Positions 1-19,353 of a DNA stretch of 64,000 nt are shown piece after piece. Each line of letters opens with the position of its first letter. Position 1 is the stretch's first letter. Both the position numbers and the translations under genes were made by a program. Source of the stretch: Anaeromyces robustus (taxonomy: Eukaryota > Neocallimastigomycota > Neocallimastigomycetes > Neocallimastigales > Neocallimastigaceae); assembly GCA_002104895.1 (NCBI GenBank), contig MCFG01000105.1:62001-126000 (forward strand), written 5' to 3'. The notes beneath the pieces were generated by a model, which did no database searches, was not told where the DNA came from, and saw only the letters and a list, made by a program, of their open reading frames with translations.

Positions 1-327
1 AACAAAAACAAAAAACAAAAAAAAAAAAAAAAAAAAAAAATGCAAAAAGAACGTTTTTATATCTTCATTTTTTTATTATTATATATTTATATAATATAAT
101 AAAAAAAGAAAATAGATAAATTCAAGAAAGAAAAATAATAATAACCATTAGTTTTTTATTCATTATCATAATAATAATTGTAATAAAAAAATACGATAAA
201 ACATTTTATTTAAAATGGTGATATATATAATTTTATTATTAAAATTGTTTAATTTAAAAATACAATTTTTTTTATATAAATATATAATTGTATGATGCTT
301 TTATAGATATTGCATTATTTATTTATT
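1..327. other. AT-rich flank without a gene
   Basis: This stretch lies downstream of the UDP-glucose dehydrogenase stop codon. It begins with a poly-A run at about 18-40. I see no coding signal, RNA gene or repeat of note. Confidence 0.6.
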
Positions 328-3486
<3,159 letters not shown>

Positions 3487-4387
3487 TTTATAAAAAAATA
3501 GTTAATTATTTTTATTATTTTATTTTAAATGGTATATATAATATTGAAAATATTAAAAATAAAGATATAAAAATTGATATATATAATATAATATATAATA
3601 TATAAATATAATATATACTATATTATATTAATTGCTTTTTGAAAATTATAATTTTTTTATTTTTGTATAAATGATAGTGTATTTATAAGACTTTAATATA
3701 CGATAATATGTTAAACGAAAAATAAATATATACAAAAAAGAATATGAAATATTGAAATATTTATAATATATTAAGAAAAATAATTTCAAGGTTTTTTCTT
3801 TCTAAAATTGAAATTTCAATTGAACAATTAACAAGAATTTTTTTTTAAATGTTCTTTTTGAAATATATTAGATATCAATAAGCTTTATAATAAGGGACTT
3901 GTTTTTAAACTTTAACTTTATTATTTTTTTATTTTTATATAATTTTTTTCAATACATAATGAATATTAAAAGAATATCTTCAAAAAAGAAAAAAAAGTAT
4001 AAAAATAAAGTTAAATATTTATATTATAGAAATTTTAAATTTGTCGAGTATATTAATTTTGTAATTTAGTATTTAATTAAAATTCTAGGATAAAAAATAT
4101 ATATAATATATAAAATAAATTAATATACTTAAATTTAATATTAATTATAAAAATAATTATTATTATTTATTTATATATATAGAATAATTTTTCTGCTGTT
4201 TTTCTTAATTATTATAATAAACAATATGTATAAATCACAGTATAATTAAAATATTTTAATTAAAAATAAAGAAATATAAAATTTCATAATTATTTTTAAA
4301 AAAGTAATATAAAAGATTTAATATAAAAGTTTAAAATAATTTTAATTAAAATCAAAAATACTAATTAAAAAAATTAATTAAAAGATT

Positions 4388-4542
<155 letters not shown>

Positions 4543-5604
4543 AATAAGTAAATAAATTTTTTATATAATATATATTATATAAAAAATTTATTACCATTTT
4601 ACATATTTAATTGATATTTCTATTAATTACAGATAATATTTATAAATTATTGATATTTACATAAATTTTTTATCCATTGATAAGTGAGTTAATATTATAA
4701 TTTATAATTTTTTTATTATTAATAAAGATTTATAGTTTTTTTTAATTTAAAAAAAAAAAAAAAAAAAAGAATAAAATAAAAAAATAAAATTTAATACTTT
4801 TTTTTTACTTATTATCATTATCAATTATACAAAATAGAATAACAGTATAAATAAGAATATTGTAAATGGAAGTGACAATAACCATATTATTAATTAAATG
4901 TGTATAATTACTGATAATAATAAATTTAATATAAATGACTAATAATAATCAGAACCAGAATACCTTAATAATTTCTTTTTATATTCTTTATATTTATGAA
5001 TTAACAATATTTATATATAATTTAAAATATAAATAATATTAATAAAAAAAAAAAACAAGCTCAATTAAGTTTATATTAGCATTATTTAGTATTATTTTAA
5101 GTAGTTACACAAAAGAGTTAAATTTTTAAAATAATGCTAAATAATGATAATTACTTAATATTATTTTTCACATTTTTCTCAAATAAAATGTAATATAGAT
5201 ACTATATACAGGTGAATGAATATATATATAAAAAACTATTAAATAAATAGATGTTTTATCTTTTTTATACCATTGTTGAAATCTATACTTTTTATAAATA
5301 ATGGAAGAAGTACCAATACTTTCAGTAAACAAATGTAAGCAAAAAAGAACGTACTACTTTTTCTGTAACAAGTAATAATATTCAAATTTTGTTATTATTA
5401 ATTATATAATTGATGGTAATTAATTATTATCAAATAATTAGTATATCATCTATAATAATAATTCAATTATACATTAATTATTTCGCAATATAATAATCCT
5501 AAAGGGAATATTTATCATTACATGTTATTTGAGTCAAAAAATAAATATAAATATACAATTTTTAATTATATGAAAATAAAATAAAACTTTTATATAATAT
5601 TTCT

Positions 5605-5608
<4 letters not shown>

Positions 5609-5651
<43 letters not shown>
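5609..5651. repeat. poly-T tract
   Basis: An uninterrupted run of about 43 T. It is the longest homopolymer in this part of the window and lies about 180 bp from the GC-rich island. Confidence 0.9.
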
Positions 5652-5654
<3 letters not shown>

Positions 5655-5828
5655 GCACACAATTTGTACGTCAACTTTATTGAATTTAAATATTAAAATA
5701 CATGAATCATAAAAAAAACACATAATGAAAAAAAATGATACTAAAAAAAAATAAAAACCAGTAAAATATTACAGATAATAATAGATAATACTGGAGGAAA
5801 AAAAGTAGTATAATAATATTTAAAAACA

Positions 5829-6120
5829 ATAAATCCCCATACAGCCCTTAATTCTAAATATAGAATTAAAGTAAAATTGATCTATCCTATTCCACTAGGG
5901 TCGGAAATAGGATCGGCATTTGCCCTACTAGGCTGTCCTACTGTGTTATCAGCATTGACGTTACTGGAGAGGTTGGTTTTAAATTTATTGAACAATATAT
6001 GTTGTCTTTTACAGACAACAGGCATGATATCATTCAATAGAGCCGCAGATCGCAACAAGAATGGGGATTTTGAATAAGTACCAGATTCAGTCTGACACTT
6101 AAACAAACATTCCCATTCCT
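5829..6120. ncRNA. GC-rich island, candidate structured non-coding RNA (class unknown)
   Basis: Counting 5881-6060 gives 73 G/C of 180 (41%), far above the surrounding DNA. The island is rich in self-complementarity. AAATCCCCAT at about 5832-5841 pairs perfectly with ATGGGGATTT at about 6061-6070. GTTGTCT/AGACAAC forms a hairpin at about 6001-6019. ATCCTATTCC pairs with GGAAATAGGAT with one bulge at about 5883-5912. AATTCTA/TAGAATT forms a hairpin at about 5850-5867, and CAGAT/GTCTG one at about 6081-6094. A 74-residue ORF on the minus strand (5882-6106) uses codons unlike the neighbouring genes and resembles no family I recognise. Because such islands in AT-rich genomes are often RNA genes, I favour a structured RNA. 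I could not match U1-U6, U3, SRP, RNase P or RNase MRP by eye. A transposon remnant is the main alternative. Strand is unresolved; a T5 tract at about 5819-5823 would suit a minus-strand Pol III terminator. Confidence 0.4.
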
Positions 6121-7139
6121 TAATATTTCTAATAAAATGAGGTTTGTAATATAGTTTAATGATATATATATTTTATTAATAATATTATTAACTATATCAC
6201 TAAATGCTTTAATTCTTTTTTTTTTTTTTTTTTTCTTTTTATATATATAAATATTATATTATTATTATTATTTTTTTTTTTTTTTCAAATAAAATATAAA
6301 AAATATTACAAACATACAAATATTTCAAATAAAACATAGAAAATATTAAATTGAACAAACGTAAATTTTCAAAAAAAAGATTATTGTAAGGTTAAAATAA
6401 TACAAAAATAATTAAAATATTTAAACTTGAATGAATAGTTAATTCTACAAAATTTTTTTTCCTTTTATATATATATATATTTGTACTAACATATTATTTC
6501 TATTTCCATTAATTATTATTATGTAAATTTTTATAATTTTAGTAATAAATAACTTTTGTTCAATCTTACAAAAATTTCAATTGTAATAAATTTATTGCTA
6601 AATTAATTTTAATGGTAAATATTACAATTTTGATTAAAATTACAACATTCACATTTAACAACATATATTTCCTTATTTAATAATATGCATTTATTATATG
6701 AACAATTTAATAATATAGTAAAATAATATTTTTTGTACATATCCTAAATTTTATAAATTTATTATCAGTTTTTACTAATTTCCTTCATATTGTATATATT
6801 TTTAATAATCATTTACATATTACCCTGTTGTATAATAATAATAATAATTTCGTTAAATACTAAATATTTGAAATTCCAAGCTCACATAAAATATATTAAT
6901 ATTAAATATTAAAAATAAATTTGTTTATTATTCCCTTTTATCCTTTGTTTTAAACTATTGGACATTTTTCTCTTTTACACAATTGAAATACACACACACA
7001 AAAAATATATATATTTTTTTAATGTTTCTTTTTTTTCAATTTTATATTTTAATGGCTCTTCTTTATTTAACAAGAGTATATTCAATTTGTTCCATTTTAT
7101 GACATTTTTCAAAATAAATTATTTATTTTAGTAAACAAT
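6121..7139. other. Intergenic AT-rich region
   Basis: The region between the GC-rich island and the eL29 stop codon. It contains T-runs and short AT repeats. The last ~150 bp are probably the 3' UTR of eL29. No further gene is seen. Confidence 0.55.
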
Positions 7140-7673
7140 CTAGTTAGCAGCAGCAACGGCGGCCTTACGGGCAGCGAATGAACCCTTCTTAGCGAAACGT
7201 TGGTTACGAAGGAACTTTGGGCAGACCTATTATTTACAATATATATTTATTAATATCTAATCCAAATTATTAAATTTTTATAGTAAAATTATTTTTTTTT
7301 TTCATTTTATTCTGTCATGAATACATACACCTCTAAGAGATGGGTACTTGTGTTGTGGAGCACGCTTGATACCGTTTCTGTGTTGCTTACGGACTATTAT
7401 TAAAATTTAACAGAAATTTTACATGATTATTTTATTTATTAATTATACTTTCTATTTCTTTATCTGTTATTTTATAGATAATATATATTTAAAAATTATC
7501 ATTTTCAACTTACTTTGGTTGTGATTCTATATATATTATTTTAAATAATATGAAACATTATATTATATAAAATATATATTTTAGTAAAATAATAATTATC
7601 CAGAAAATTATTTTAAAGTATAATCTTAATATCATAATCTTTTACTTACAGTGTGATTCTTACTCTTAGCCAT
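7140..7673 (-). CDS. 60S ribosomal protein eL29 (L29e), 4 exons
   Basis: A small basic protein of the large cytosolic ribosomal subunit. Exons are 7673-7650, 7526-7514, 7393-7329 and 7226-7140 (24+13+65+87 nt), giving 62 residues. The N terminus MAKSKNHTNHNQ is the family signature. It continues HRNGIKRAP, KYPSLRGVCPKFLRNQRFAKKG and an Ala/Lys tail, which matches the short (about 60-residue) fungal form. Donors are GTAAGT or GTATGT and acceptors TAG. The second exon is only 13 nt and supplies the NHNQ part of the signature, so an ORF scan misses this gene entirely. The codon choice is richer in C and G third positions than in most neighbours, as expected for a highly expressed gene. Confidence 0.93.
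7514..7526 (-). other. 13-nt microexon of eL29
   Basis: The exon AATCACAACCAAA is bounded by TAG upstream and GTAAGT downstream. Only its inclusion keeps frame between the MAKSKNHT exon and the RKQHRNGIK exon and restores the conserved HNQ residues. Confidence 0.88.
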
Positions 7674-9151
7674 TGTAAATTACTATGCCTCTGTTATAGA
7701 CTTTACAATTATATAAATATATAAATAATTCATATTAATATTAAATATTACCAATTAATCCATCCATTAATTATTTATTAATCATTGAAATTTTATTCTT
7801 AAAATAAACGTCATCATTTAAAATTATAATTTTTGCATCTTTATTATGATATTAAAACATTTAAATATCTATACTATAAATAAAAAAAAAAAACAAAAAA
7901 AAAAAAAAAAGACATTCAATCCATCATCACCCAAATTATCCACATAAAATACATTAAAAATAATTACCTAAATGTCAAAAACAATTATATGATAAATAGG
8001 CAAGAAAGAAGGATCAAATAATATAAATTAAAAAATCTTTTGTTTAATTCATATTGAGGCTTTACCAATCAAATTTATTTATCATTAAATTTTTAAAAAT
8101 AATGTAATTTTTGTTACAATTTTTACGTACCAAATACATTACGTATTAAAATTTATTTATTTTAAAATTAATAAATTCTTTTATTTTAAACAACTCATTA
8201 AAAAAGATATATTATTATATTATGTAATTATAAAACACTTTTTGTAAAAACTCTTATTGTCATATAGTTATTATTTTTTTTTTAATTCATTAAATTTATT
8301 ACTTATTTTTATTTAATATTATTATTAATAAAATAAATAAAATAAATATATATTAAGATAATAGTAATAATAATATTATAAAAGAATAAAAATAAGATGA
8401 AAAAAATGAAAAAAAAAAAAAAAAAAAAGAAATATATATATAAATAAAATAACCAAAATATAATTATATAATTATAATAATTATACTTTTTCTATATTAA
8501 TTTTATATTGATAATTTCCTTTTCTTTCTTTTCTTTTTTATCATTTCTAAAAACTTTGTGTTATATAATGTATATTTAATTTAATTTTATTATTACTTTT
8601 GCTAAAACGTTTATATATATAATTTTTTTAATTTTTTTTTTAATTTTTATTATTTTATGGATTATGTTTTATATTTATTTTGAGTAATATTATTGTTGAA
8701 TTTATATTATACATTGAAGCATACTATAAATAGCTTTAGTTTAAGCTCAAATAATATTAATCATTTATATTATTTTATATATATATTTTCTTATTATTAT
8801 TTTTTTTTTATTTTTTTTTTTGCTTTTTTTTTTTTTATTTTTTTTTATTTTTTTATTTTTTTGCTTTTTTTTTTTATTATTTATTTATTATTATTTTTTA
8901 TTTGTTTTCTTTTGTTTATTTTTTAGATTAATATTTTTTATTTATTAATTTGTTACTATATAAAATCTTAATTTTATATTATATTTTTTATTTTATTTTT
9001 AACGAGATTCACGTAAGAGTAGTGAAATTTTTTAATTGAAAAGGAATATATTTTAATAAAAATACTAAGTTATGATGATATAGTAATTTACATTGTAGTA
9101 GCCTATATTATTTTATTATATTAAATAAAATATTTAAGAATATTAATAATT

Positions 9152-9184
<33 letters not shown>

Positions 9185-9349
9185 AATTAAATTAATAAAT
9201 AATTTAAATATTTACCATCTTTTTATTATCAATTATTTAAATATTATATAAAAGTAATAAATAGAAAAAAATATTAATATAAATATTAAAATTCATAAAT
9301 AGATATAATAATTAATAAAAATTATTAATATTAATAATTATATTTTAAG
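7674..9349. other. Intergenic AT-rich region
   Basis: This is upstream sequence of eL29 and downstream sequence of the PP1 gene. It has homopolymer runs at about 7883-7910, 8407-8428 and 9155-9183. A Phe/Tyr-only ORF at 8693-8926 is composed of T-rich sequence and is not credible as a gene. Confidence 0.6.
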
Positions 9350-11628
<2,279 letters not shown>

Positions 11629-12239
11629 TTTTATTTAATTATATATATTCTTTTACAATATTATATATTATTATATCGGCGATTTAATAAAATCAAAAGA
11701 TAATCAATTATTTGAATTATTTTATGATTTTATATAATAATTTTGATTAAGAAAGAAATAAAAAAAAAAATTAATAAAATTGATTGATGATAATGATTTT
11801 AATTTTTATATTTTTGTTTGATTTATACATTGTATGTAAAAATAAAATTAATGTTGTTTATATATATTATATTATTTTTATAAATTCTTAATAAATATAC
11901 TATATTAAAATTGTTTCTTTTAATTCATACTTTTTTTTTTCTTTTTCTCCTTTGTATATGTTTTTTATTTTTTTATTTTTTTTTTAAATAAATAAATACT
12001 ATTTACTATATAAAAAAATAAAAAAAAATAATAATAAAAATAAAAAAATTTTACAGTAATAAAAATTTAATAAAATAAAAAAAAAATAAATAAATAAATG
12101 AATAAATAAATAGATAGATAAATAAATAAATAAATAAATGATATTAATAAATATAAATAATTATACTATTTTATAAATTATATTTTAATATTATATAAAT
12201 AAAAACATTAATTTTTAATAATTATAATTTATTATACTT

Positions 12240-12253
12240 TATTAATAAATAAA

Positions 12254-12305
<52 letters not shown>

Positions 12306-12393
12306 TAATAATAATAATAATAAAAATAATAATAAATAATAATAATAATAATAATGATAATAATTAATAATAATACTAATAAATACTAATACA

Positions 12394-12428
<35 letters not shown>
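12240..12428. repeat. AATA and AAT microsatellites, interrupted
   Basis: An AATA run passes into AAT units, interrupted by AAAAT and AATTAAT variants. Confidence 0.88.
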
Positions 12429-12430
<2 letters not shown>

Positions 12431-13827
12431 TTTAAATTATTCTTATTATTTAAGGATTAATTAATATATAATTTTTGTTATAAATATTACATATATATTA
12501 TAATATTTGTATTAATTAAATAAGTAAATAAATATTAATCAAATAAATAATATATAATTAATAAGTGAATAAGATAGAACTAAATGAATACTTTATATAA
12601 GTATAATAATTATATATTTGTTTTATTTTTGTTATATATTTAATGTAATATATTTTAAAGATATGTACAATATAATTCATTTTTATTTTTATATGATTAT
12701 AAATATATAAATATAGGAACTATATATTTAAATATATATTATTTTTATTTATATATATAGCAATATATTTATTTTAATAATTTTAATTTATCATTTTATT
12801 AATTATTTATATTTATATATTTTTAGTTTTATAATAATAATAATATTAATATATTTATATAAATAGTCAAATAGGAATATATGGATAAAAAGATTGATGA
12901 ACATATAATATTATATTGATAAATATTATTTTTATTAATCGTATATATTATATTTAAAATATTATTATATATTTTTAATGTATATATTATATATTCTATT
13001 ACACATAAAACATATAATATATATATTAAAAATATAAAATATATAATATTGATAGAATAAAATATAATTTTAATTAATAGAATTTAAAAAGTTTTATTTG
13101 TTATATATTATGTTAATATATTATATATGTAATGAATAAAATGGATTTCATGGATGAAATATTAAATAAAAAGTTAATTTAATGTATCAATTATTATTGG
13201 TAAGAATAAACAATAATATATTTTTAAATACAGGGTAAAAAAAAAAGGAATAAAATATTAAAGAATAATGTTTAACAAATGGTAATTTTAAATATCATAA
13301 ACATAAACAGTAGAGTAGAATAAGGAATAATGTTCTAAGTTATTATTTACTAAAAATAATTTTTTGTTAATATTAATAAAATATTTATTATTACATATTG
13401 TAAAATTAATAATAAATATATATATAATCTATTAAATGATTATATCATTTATTACAATGAAGAAGAATGTTCCATTTGCTTTTATTATATAAAAAATAAG
13501 TATATGAATTATTATTACTTTATTAAAATAATAAATAATAACAATAAATAATAACAACATAATAAAATGTTATTATTTTTGCTTAGTCATTAATTTAATA
13601 GAATAAAATGTTAATTGGTAAGATAAAGATATATTTTCTAATAAAATGTTATTTATATTTTGAAATAAGTTTATTTATTATAAAAATTATATTCTGTAAT
13701 AAATAATCATATCAATAATAATAATACTTGTATAGAAAATATCAATATATTTTAAACTAATACTTGATTTTATTTCGATTTTATATATGAATTATAAATT
13801 TAAATTATTAATTGAAGAAAGAATGTA

Positions 13828-13860
<33 letters not shown>

Positions 13861-15095
13861 TTCCTTAGTTGATTATTATTATTATTTTTTTTCCTTAGTT
13901 GATTATTATTATTATTATTATTCGGAAATTAATTTTTATTAATATATAAATATCATAATAATTGAAAATTCAAACTATTTAAAAATATTAAAGTTTTTAC
14001 GTAAATAATATTTTATATGTATTTTATTTTAATTATAATAAAATATATATATCTTTTTTTTTTTTTTTTTTATCGAAATCATAATTTTAATAATTTAAAA
14101 GGAATTTAAGAATGAAAAAAAAAAAAAATGAATATATACATTCAATAATAAATTAACATAAAATAAATATTATGCTTTTTGTATTAAGTCAATTATATAA
14201 TTAAACATTAAAGATGATTAATTTTTTATTGGTATTTAAATTCCATATAACAAATTGTAATACAATACTTTTCTTTCATAAATTATACTTTTTTAAGATG
14301 TTTATTATATACTAAAATCATATAGAATGCTAAAAAAGATTTTTATTATTTATTTATCTACTACATAAAATGTATTTAATTTAAATAACACAAAATATGT
14401 ATTTACCATAATGTATTTACCAACTGTTTGATCATTGTATACAATATATTTTATTAATGTAAATTAATTATAGTTGGTTGAATTTTGTGATTAATTAAAA
14501 AATTAATTAACAATCTTATTTAATTAGAAATTATAAATATAAAATTTTACACAATATATAAAATATTGTAGTTTTTAAAATTTTTTGTTTATTATCATAT
14601 ACGGCTTTTTATTTACGTAGTTTTTTACTAAATATAATAAATTATTTAAATAATTTTATATTTTTAAAAATAAGAGATAATATATTTTTTAAGCTATTTT
14701 TTTTTCTATAATATATTCAATAAATATAACATAAAAATGATTATAAATTATTAATATTTAAAAATGTGTTTCATTACATATTATATAATTTTATTTCAAA
14801 TAATGTAAGAAATATATAATTTATATATATATTTTAGGACCATTTTTATTATTACAAATAAGCCAATAATAGTAATGATTAAAAATTACACAATAATTAT
14901 AATACATTAATATATATTTAATAAATAATTATATATTTGATTATAAAAAATAATATATTATAACATATATGAGCATTTACAAAGTCTATAATAGTCAATA
15001 GTAATAATAAATAATAGTTAATAAATGAATAAATAATAAATGAATAAATAATATTTAATAAATAATATTCAATAATTAATAGTAATTTAATAATA

Positions 15096-15105
15096 AATAA
15101 ATAGA

Positions 15106-15164
<59 letters not shown>

Positions 15165-15166
15165 AA
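15096..15166. repeat. (AATA)n microsatellite
   Basis: About 17 AATA units with an ATAG interruption near the start. Confidence 0.92.
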
Positions 15167-16608
15167 TTATAATAAAATAATGTGATAATTTTATCAATTT
15201 TCCCATATAAAATAAATTATACATACATATTAAATATATCAAATTAAACTATCGATTAAATATTCAGAAATACATAATTCAATATAGTAAAGTAAAATTC
15301 AATATAGTAAAGTTAATAAACATTTATATATATTTTATATATAAATATTTTATATTTAATAATCATGCATTAATCAAGCATTAATATTTTATTAATATTT
15401 TTTTTTGTATTTATGATTAGAAAAAAAAAATTGCATACTATAACAATTGAGAACGAGGAAAACAGTTATATTAATTAATTCATTATAAATATGTAATATA
15501 TATTAAAAATAAACATTTCGTTTTTCACATATATTCATAATTTTTTTTTAATTTGAAATTATTGTCGATATTGTAATTACAATTTAATTTTGTTTAAAAA
15601 ATTTATTTTATGTCAATGGAATTTTAAATATTTCTATTATAAAAAAATTATTATTCAATAAAACTGATATTCATAACTTTATATTATTATTAACAATAAA
15701 TATTAAGTACTTATAAACAATCCTTGGATTTTATTTATCAAAATCATAAATTATATTTTAGTATAATATATTGTATTTAATATATTAATCAATTAACAAC
15801 AACAACAACAACAACAACAATAATAATAATATCAACTTATTTATTATTAATATGGAATAATTATTATATATTTTCAAATTTTAAAAGTGTATATTAATTA
15901 TATTTGATATATAATATATATTTTATTTTTCTCTCGATAAAAATATCAGTATATTAAAATTTTGTGTTTTTATTTTATTTTATTTTATTTTATTTATCTT
16001 TTTTTTTTTTTTAATACATTTTTTTTAATAAACATATTTTACTAATATTTTTTTTATTATATATTTTTTTTAAAAAAAAAGATAAATTATACATTTCTTT
16101 TAGGTATATTTTTAATAAAGAGTTGTTGATAATTTATCATTTAATTTCTTTTAAAAATTCAGAATTAATTAACATTTTGAAATTAAAAAAAGGTAATATG
16201 TCATTTTAAATTTTGTTTATGATATTAAGAATAATATATATATATATTTATTATTTATTAAATTAACATTTTAATGTTTTTTAATTTTTAATTATTTCAT
16301 TGAAATTTGAATTAATTATATAAATATGGCATTTATAGATAAATAAAATTTAATTTTTCAAAATTTCAACTTCAATATCATACATTTTTCTTGATATTTT
16401 TCATGGCATAAATATAAATCAATGATAATTTTTAATTCAAAATATTATTGTATTCAAATCTTTTATTGATAAAAACAAATTTAGATTATCAATCAGAATC
16501 AATATATATATATATTTTTTTTATATCCTCAACCCTTTATTTTTAAATATACATTTTAATATAATAAAAAAAATTTTTTTTCTATTTATTTAAGATATTC
16601 AAATTTTA

Positions 16609-17774
16609 ATGTCTACATTAATACCAGTTGCAAATAAAAGACGTCAAAATCACTATGCTGCACTTCGTAGAACATCTAATTCTCAATCAGGGTCATCACC
16701 TTCTATAAATAATTCGAGTGCAATAGGTTATAATTATAATTCTTCTTCTAGAGCATCATCTCCAGCTCTTAGTCAAAGAAGTAGCATCAGCTATGCCTCA
16801 ACGAACGGCAATTCAAATAATAATAAAGCTAATTCAGATTTTTGCCAAGTTACTGTTAGAATACGGTAATATATAAAAACAAAATTAACAGTAAATAATT
16901 TAATACAAATAATATGATAATTTATTTTAGAAATTGTATTTATAATTAATGTAAAATTTTAATATATATTAAATAGACCATTCACAGCAAATGAATGGAA
17001 TCTTGGTAATACTATTCCAGTTTGGGAAGGAAATGAAGATTTATCAACAGTTTCATATTCAAATGAATGGTTAGAAAAATCAAATAAAAATCAACTTTCA
17101 TATCAATATGGTAATATTTATTTATTAGATATTTTTAATAATATATATATATATCATTTTGTTAAATGTTTTAATAAATTAATAAAAATAATATTATATA
17201 TATTTATGAATACTTTTCTTACCGAAAATCAAAAAGATAATGTTATTGTTGGCAGTGATAATAAAGAATTATATAATCGTTGTGTAAAAGATGTTGTTAT
17301 GGCATCTATGGAAGGTTTAAATGGTACCGTATTTGCCTATGGTCAAACTGCTTCTGGTAAAACTTATTCAATGGTAATTAAATTCAATTTCAATTTAATA
17401 TATTTATATTTAATGTATATATTTTTGAAAATAATTATTTAGTAATTAATCTAATTCTTTTTTCTTTTTTTTTTCTTTTTTTTTTTTTTTTTTTTTTGAT
17501 ATAAAATTAAATAAATAAATAAATACATGAATAAATAATAATCAAAAAGATGGGTAAATAAATATTTTATTATGAATTTTTTTATATTTATAATTATAAT
17601 GAAAAAAATATATATAATGTATAATTAATATTTATATATTTTATATAGGTGTTGAAAATCAACCTGGAATTATACCACAAGCTGTAGATGATGTATTTTA
17701 CTATATTAGAGAAATGGTATATATATATATTTAATTACATATATATGCAATTAAAATTCTTTTTCTTTTTCTTT

Positions 17775-17806
<32 letters not shown>

Positions 17807-18538
17807 CAAAATAAAATTATATTTATATTAATTATTTACATAATGAAATTTTATTTTTTTTATTATATTTTAAATTTTTTCTATTTTTTTTTATTAATTA
17901 ATAGTCAAAAGGTGATCGAGAATTTCTTTTACGTGTGTCATATATGGAAATTTATAATGAACAAATTCAAGATTTACTTTCCCCAGAAACTACAAATCTT
18001 AGAATATTTGAAGATAGAAGAGTAATAAATAAATATTTATTATTAATTATATATATATATATATATATATAAACATTAATTTATGTAATTATTAATGAAT
18101 TGATAAATTCTATATATTATTATTACTATTATTATTATTATTATTATTATAAATTTAATAGAGAGGAATATACGTAAGCCCATTAAAAGAAGAAATTGTG
18201 ACATCAGCAAAACAAGTTATGAGAATTATTCAAAAAGGTGAAACTAACAGACATATTAGTACTACTGATTATAATAAGCATAGTAGTCGTTCACATACCA
18301 TATTTCAAATGGTTAGTTTTTTTATGTATTTAATTTTTTATTGCTAAATTTTATATTTTATTTTATTATTTTTAATAATAATAATATTTTATTGTATTAA
18401 TGTTTTTAAATAATAAATTTAGATTATTGAAAGTAAAAGTCAATCTTCTTCAATAAGATCATCAAAAGGTTCATTCTATTCACAAAAAGGTTCAAGCGAT
18501 TCAGTAAAAATTTCACAATTAGTAAGTTTAATTTTATA

Positions 18539-18572
<34 letters not shown>

Positions 18573-18876
18573 TTTTTGTTATTTTAAGAATTTATTTAGA
18601 AAAAGTTGATTTATATTAAGATATAATTAAAATATTATATATAAAATAATAGAATCTTATTGATTTATCAGGTTCAGAAAAAGCAACATCAGATGCAGAT
18701 CGTCGTAAGGAAGGTGCATTTATAAATAAATCTTTATTAACATTAGGAAATGTTATTTCGAAATTAACTGAAGAAAAACGGTAAATTATTTGATAAAAAT
18801 AGTAATTTAATTACTTAATAACTATTATTATTGTAATTATTATTGGACAATAAAATATTAAATATATATCTATATC

Positions 18877-18949
<73 letters not shown>

Positions 18950-19277
18950 CAGTGGTCATATTCCATATCGTGACTCTAAGTTAACAAGAATTTTACAATC
19001 TTCACTTTCTGGTAATGCAAAGATTTCAGTTATTTGTACTATTAGTCCAGCAGGTATTAATGCTGATGAATCTCATAATACATTAAATTTTGCTAAGAGA
19101 GTTAAGAAAGTTGCAACTAAGGCTCATACTAATCAAGTATGTAAAAAAAAAAAAAAAAAAAAAGCAATATAATATATAAAAATATAATTAGAATTAAAAT
19201 ATTAATGTTTTATTAAATAAAATAAATATTAATAACAAATAAATTCTATTTATAATTAAATATATAATTATTTATAA

Positions 19278-19353
<76 letters not shown>

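Larger units (their letters stand above)
11629..16608. other. 5-kb gene-free AT-rich region
   Basis: This separates the divergently transcribed PP1 (-) and kinesin (+) genes, so it should hold both promoters. It is made of AT-rich sequence, homopolymers and microsatellites. I found no exon-like stretch, tRNA or transposon signature. Confidence 0.6.

Noticed and set aside
5882-6106. 74-residue ORF in the GC-rich island as a protein gene
   Set aside because: It has no recognisable family, no supporting neighbouring exon, and the same bases form multiple helices. It is kept only as an alternative to the RNA interpretation.
8693-8926. 77-residue Phe/Tyr/Leu-rich ORF as a membrane peptide
   Set aside because: It consists of T-homopolymer sequence. 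Composition alone explains the hydrophobicity.
17206-17236. ATG at 17206 as the start of a separate kinesin ORF
   Set aside because: The codons before 17237 read as intron, with acceptor AAAAAG at 17231-17236. Splicing exon 2 to 17237 yields the conserved motif [17 protein letters not shown] in the correct phase.
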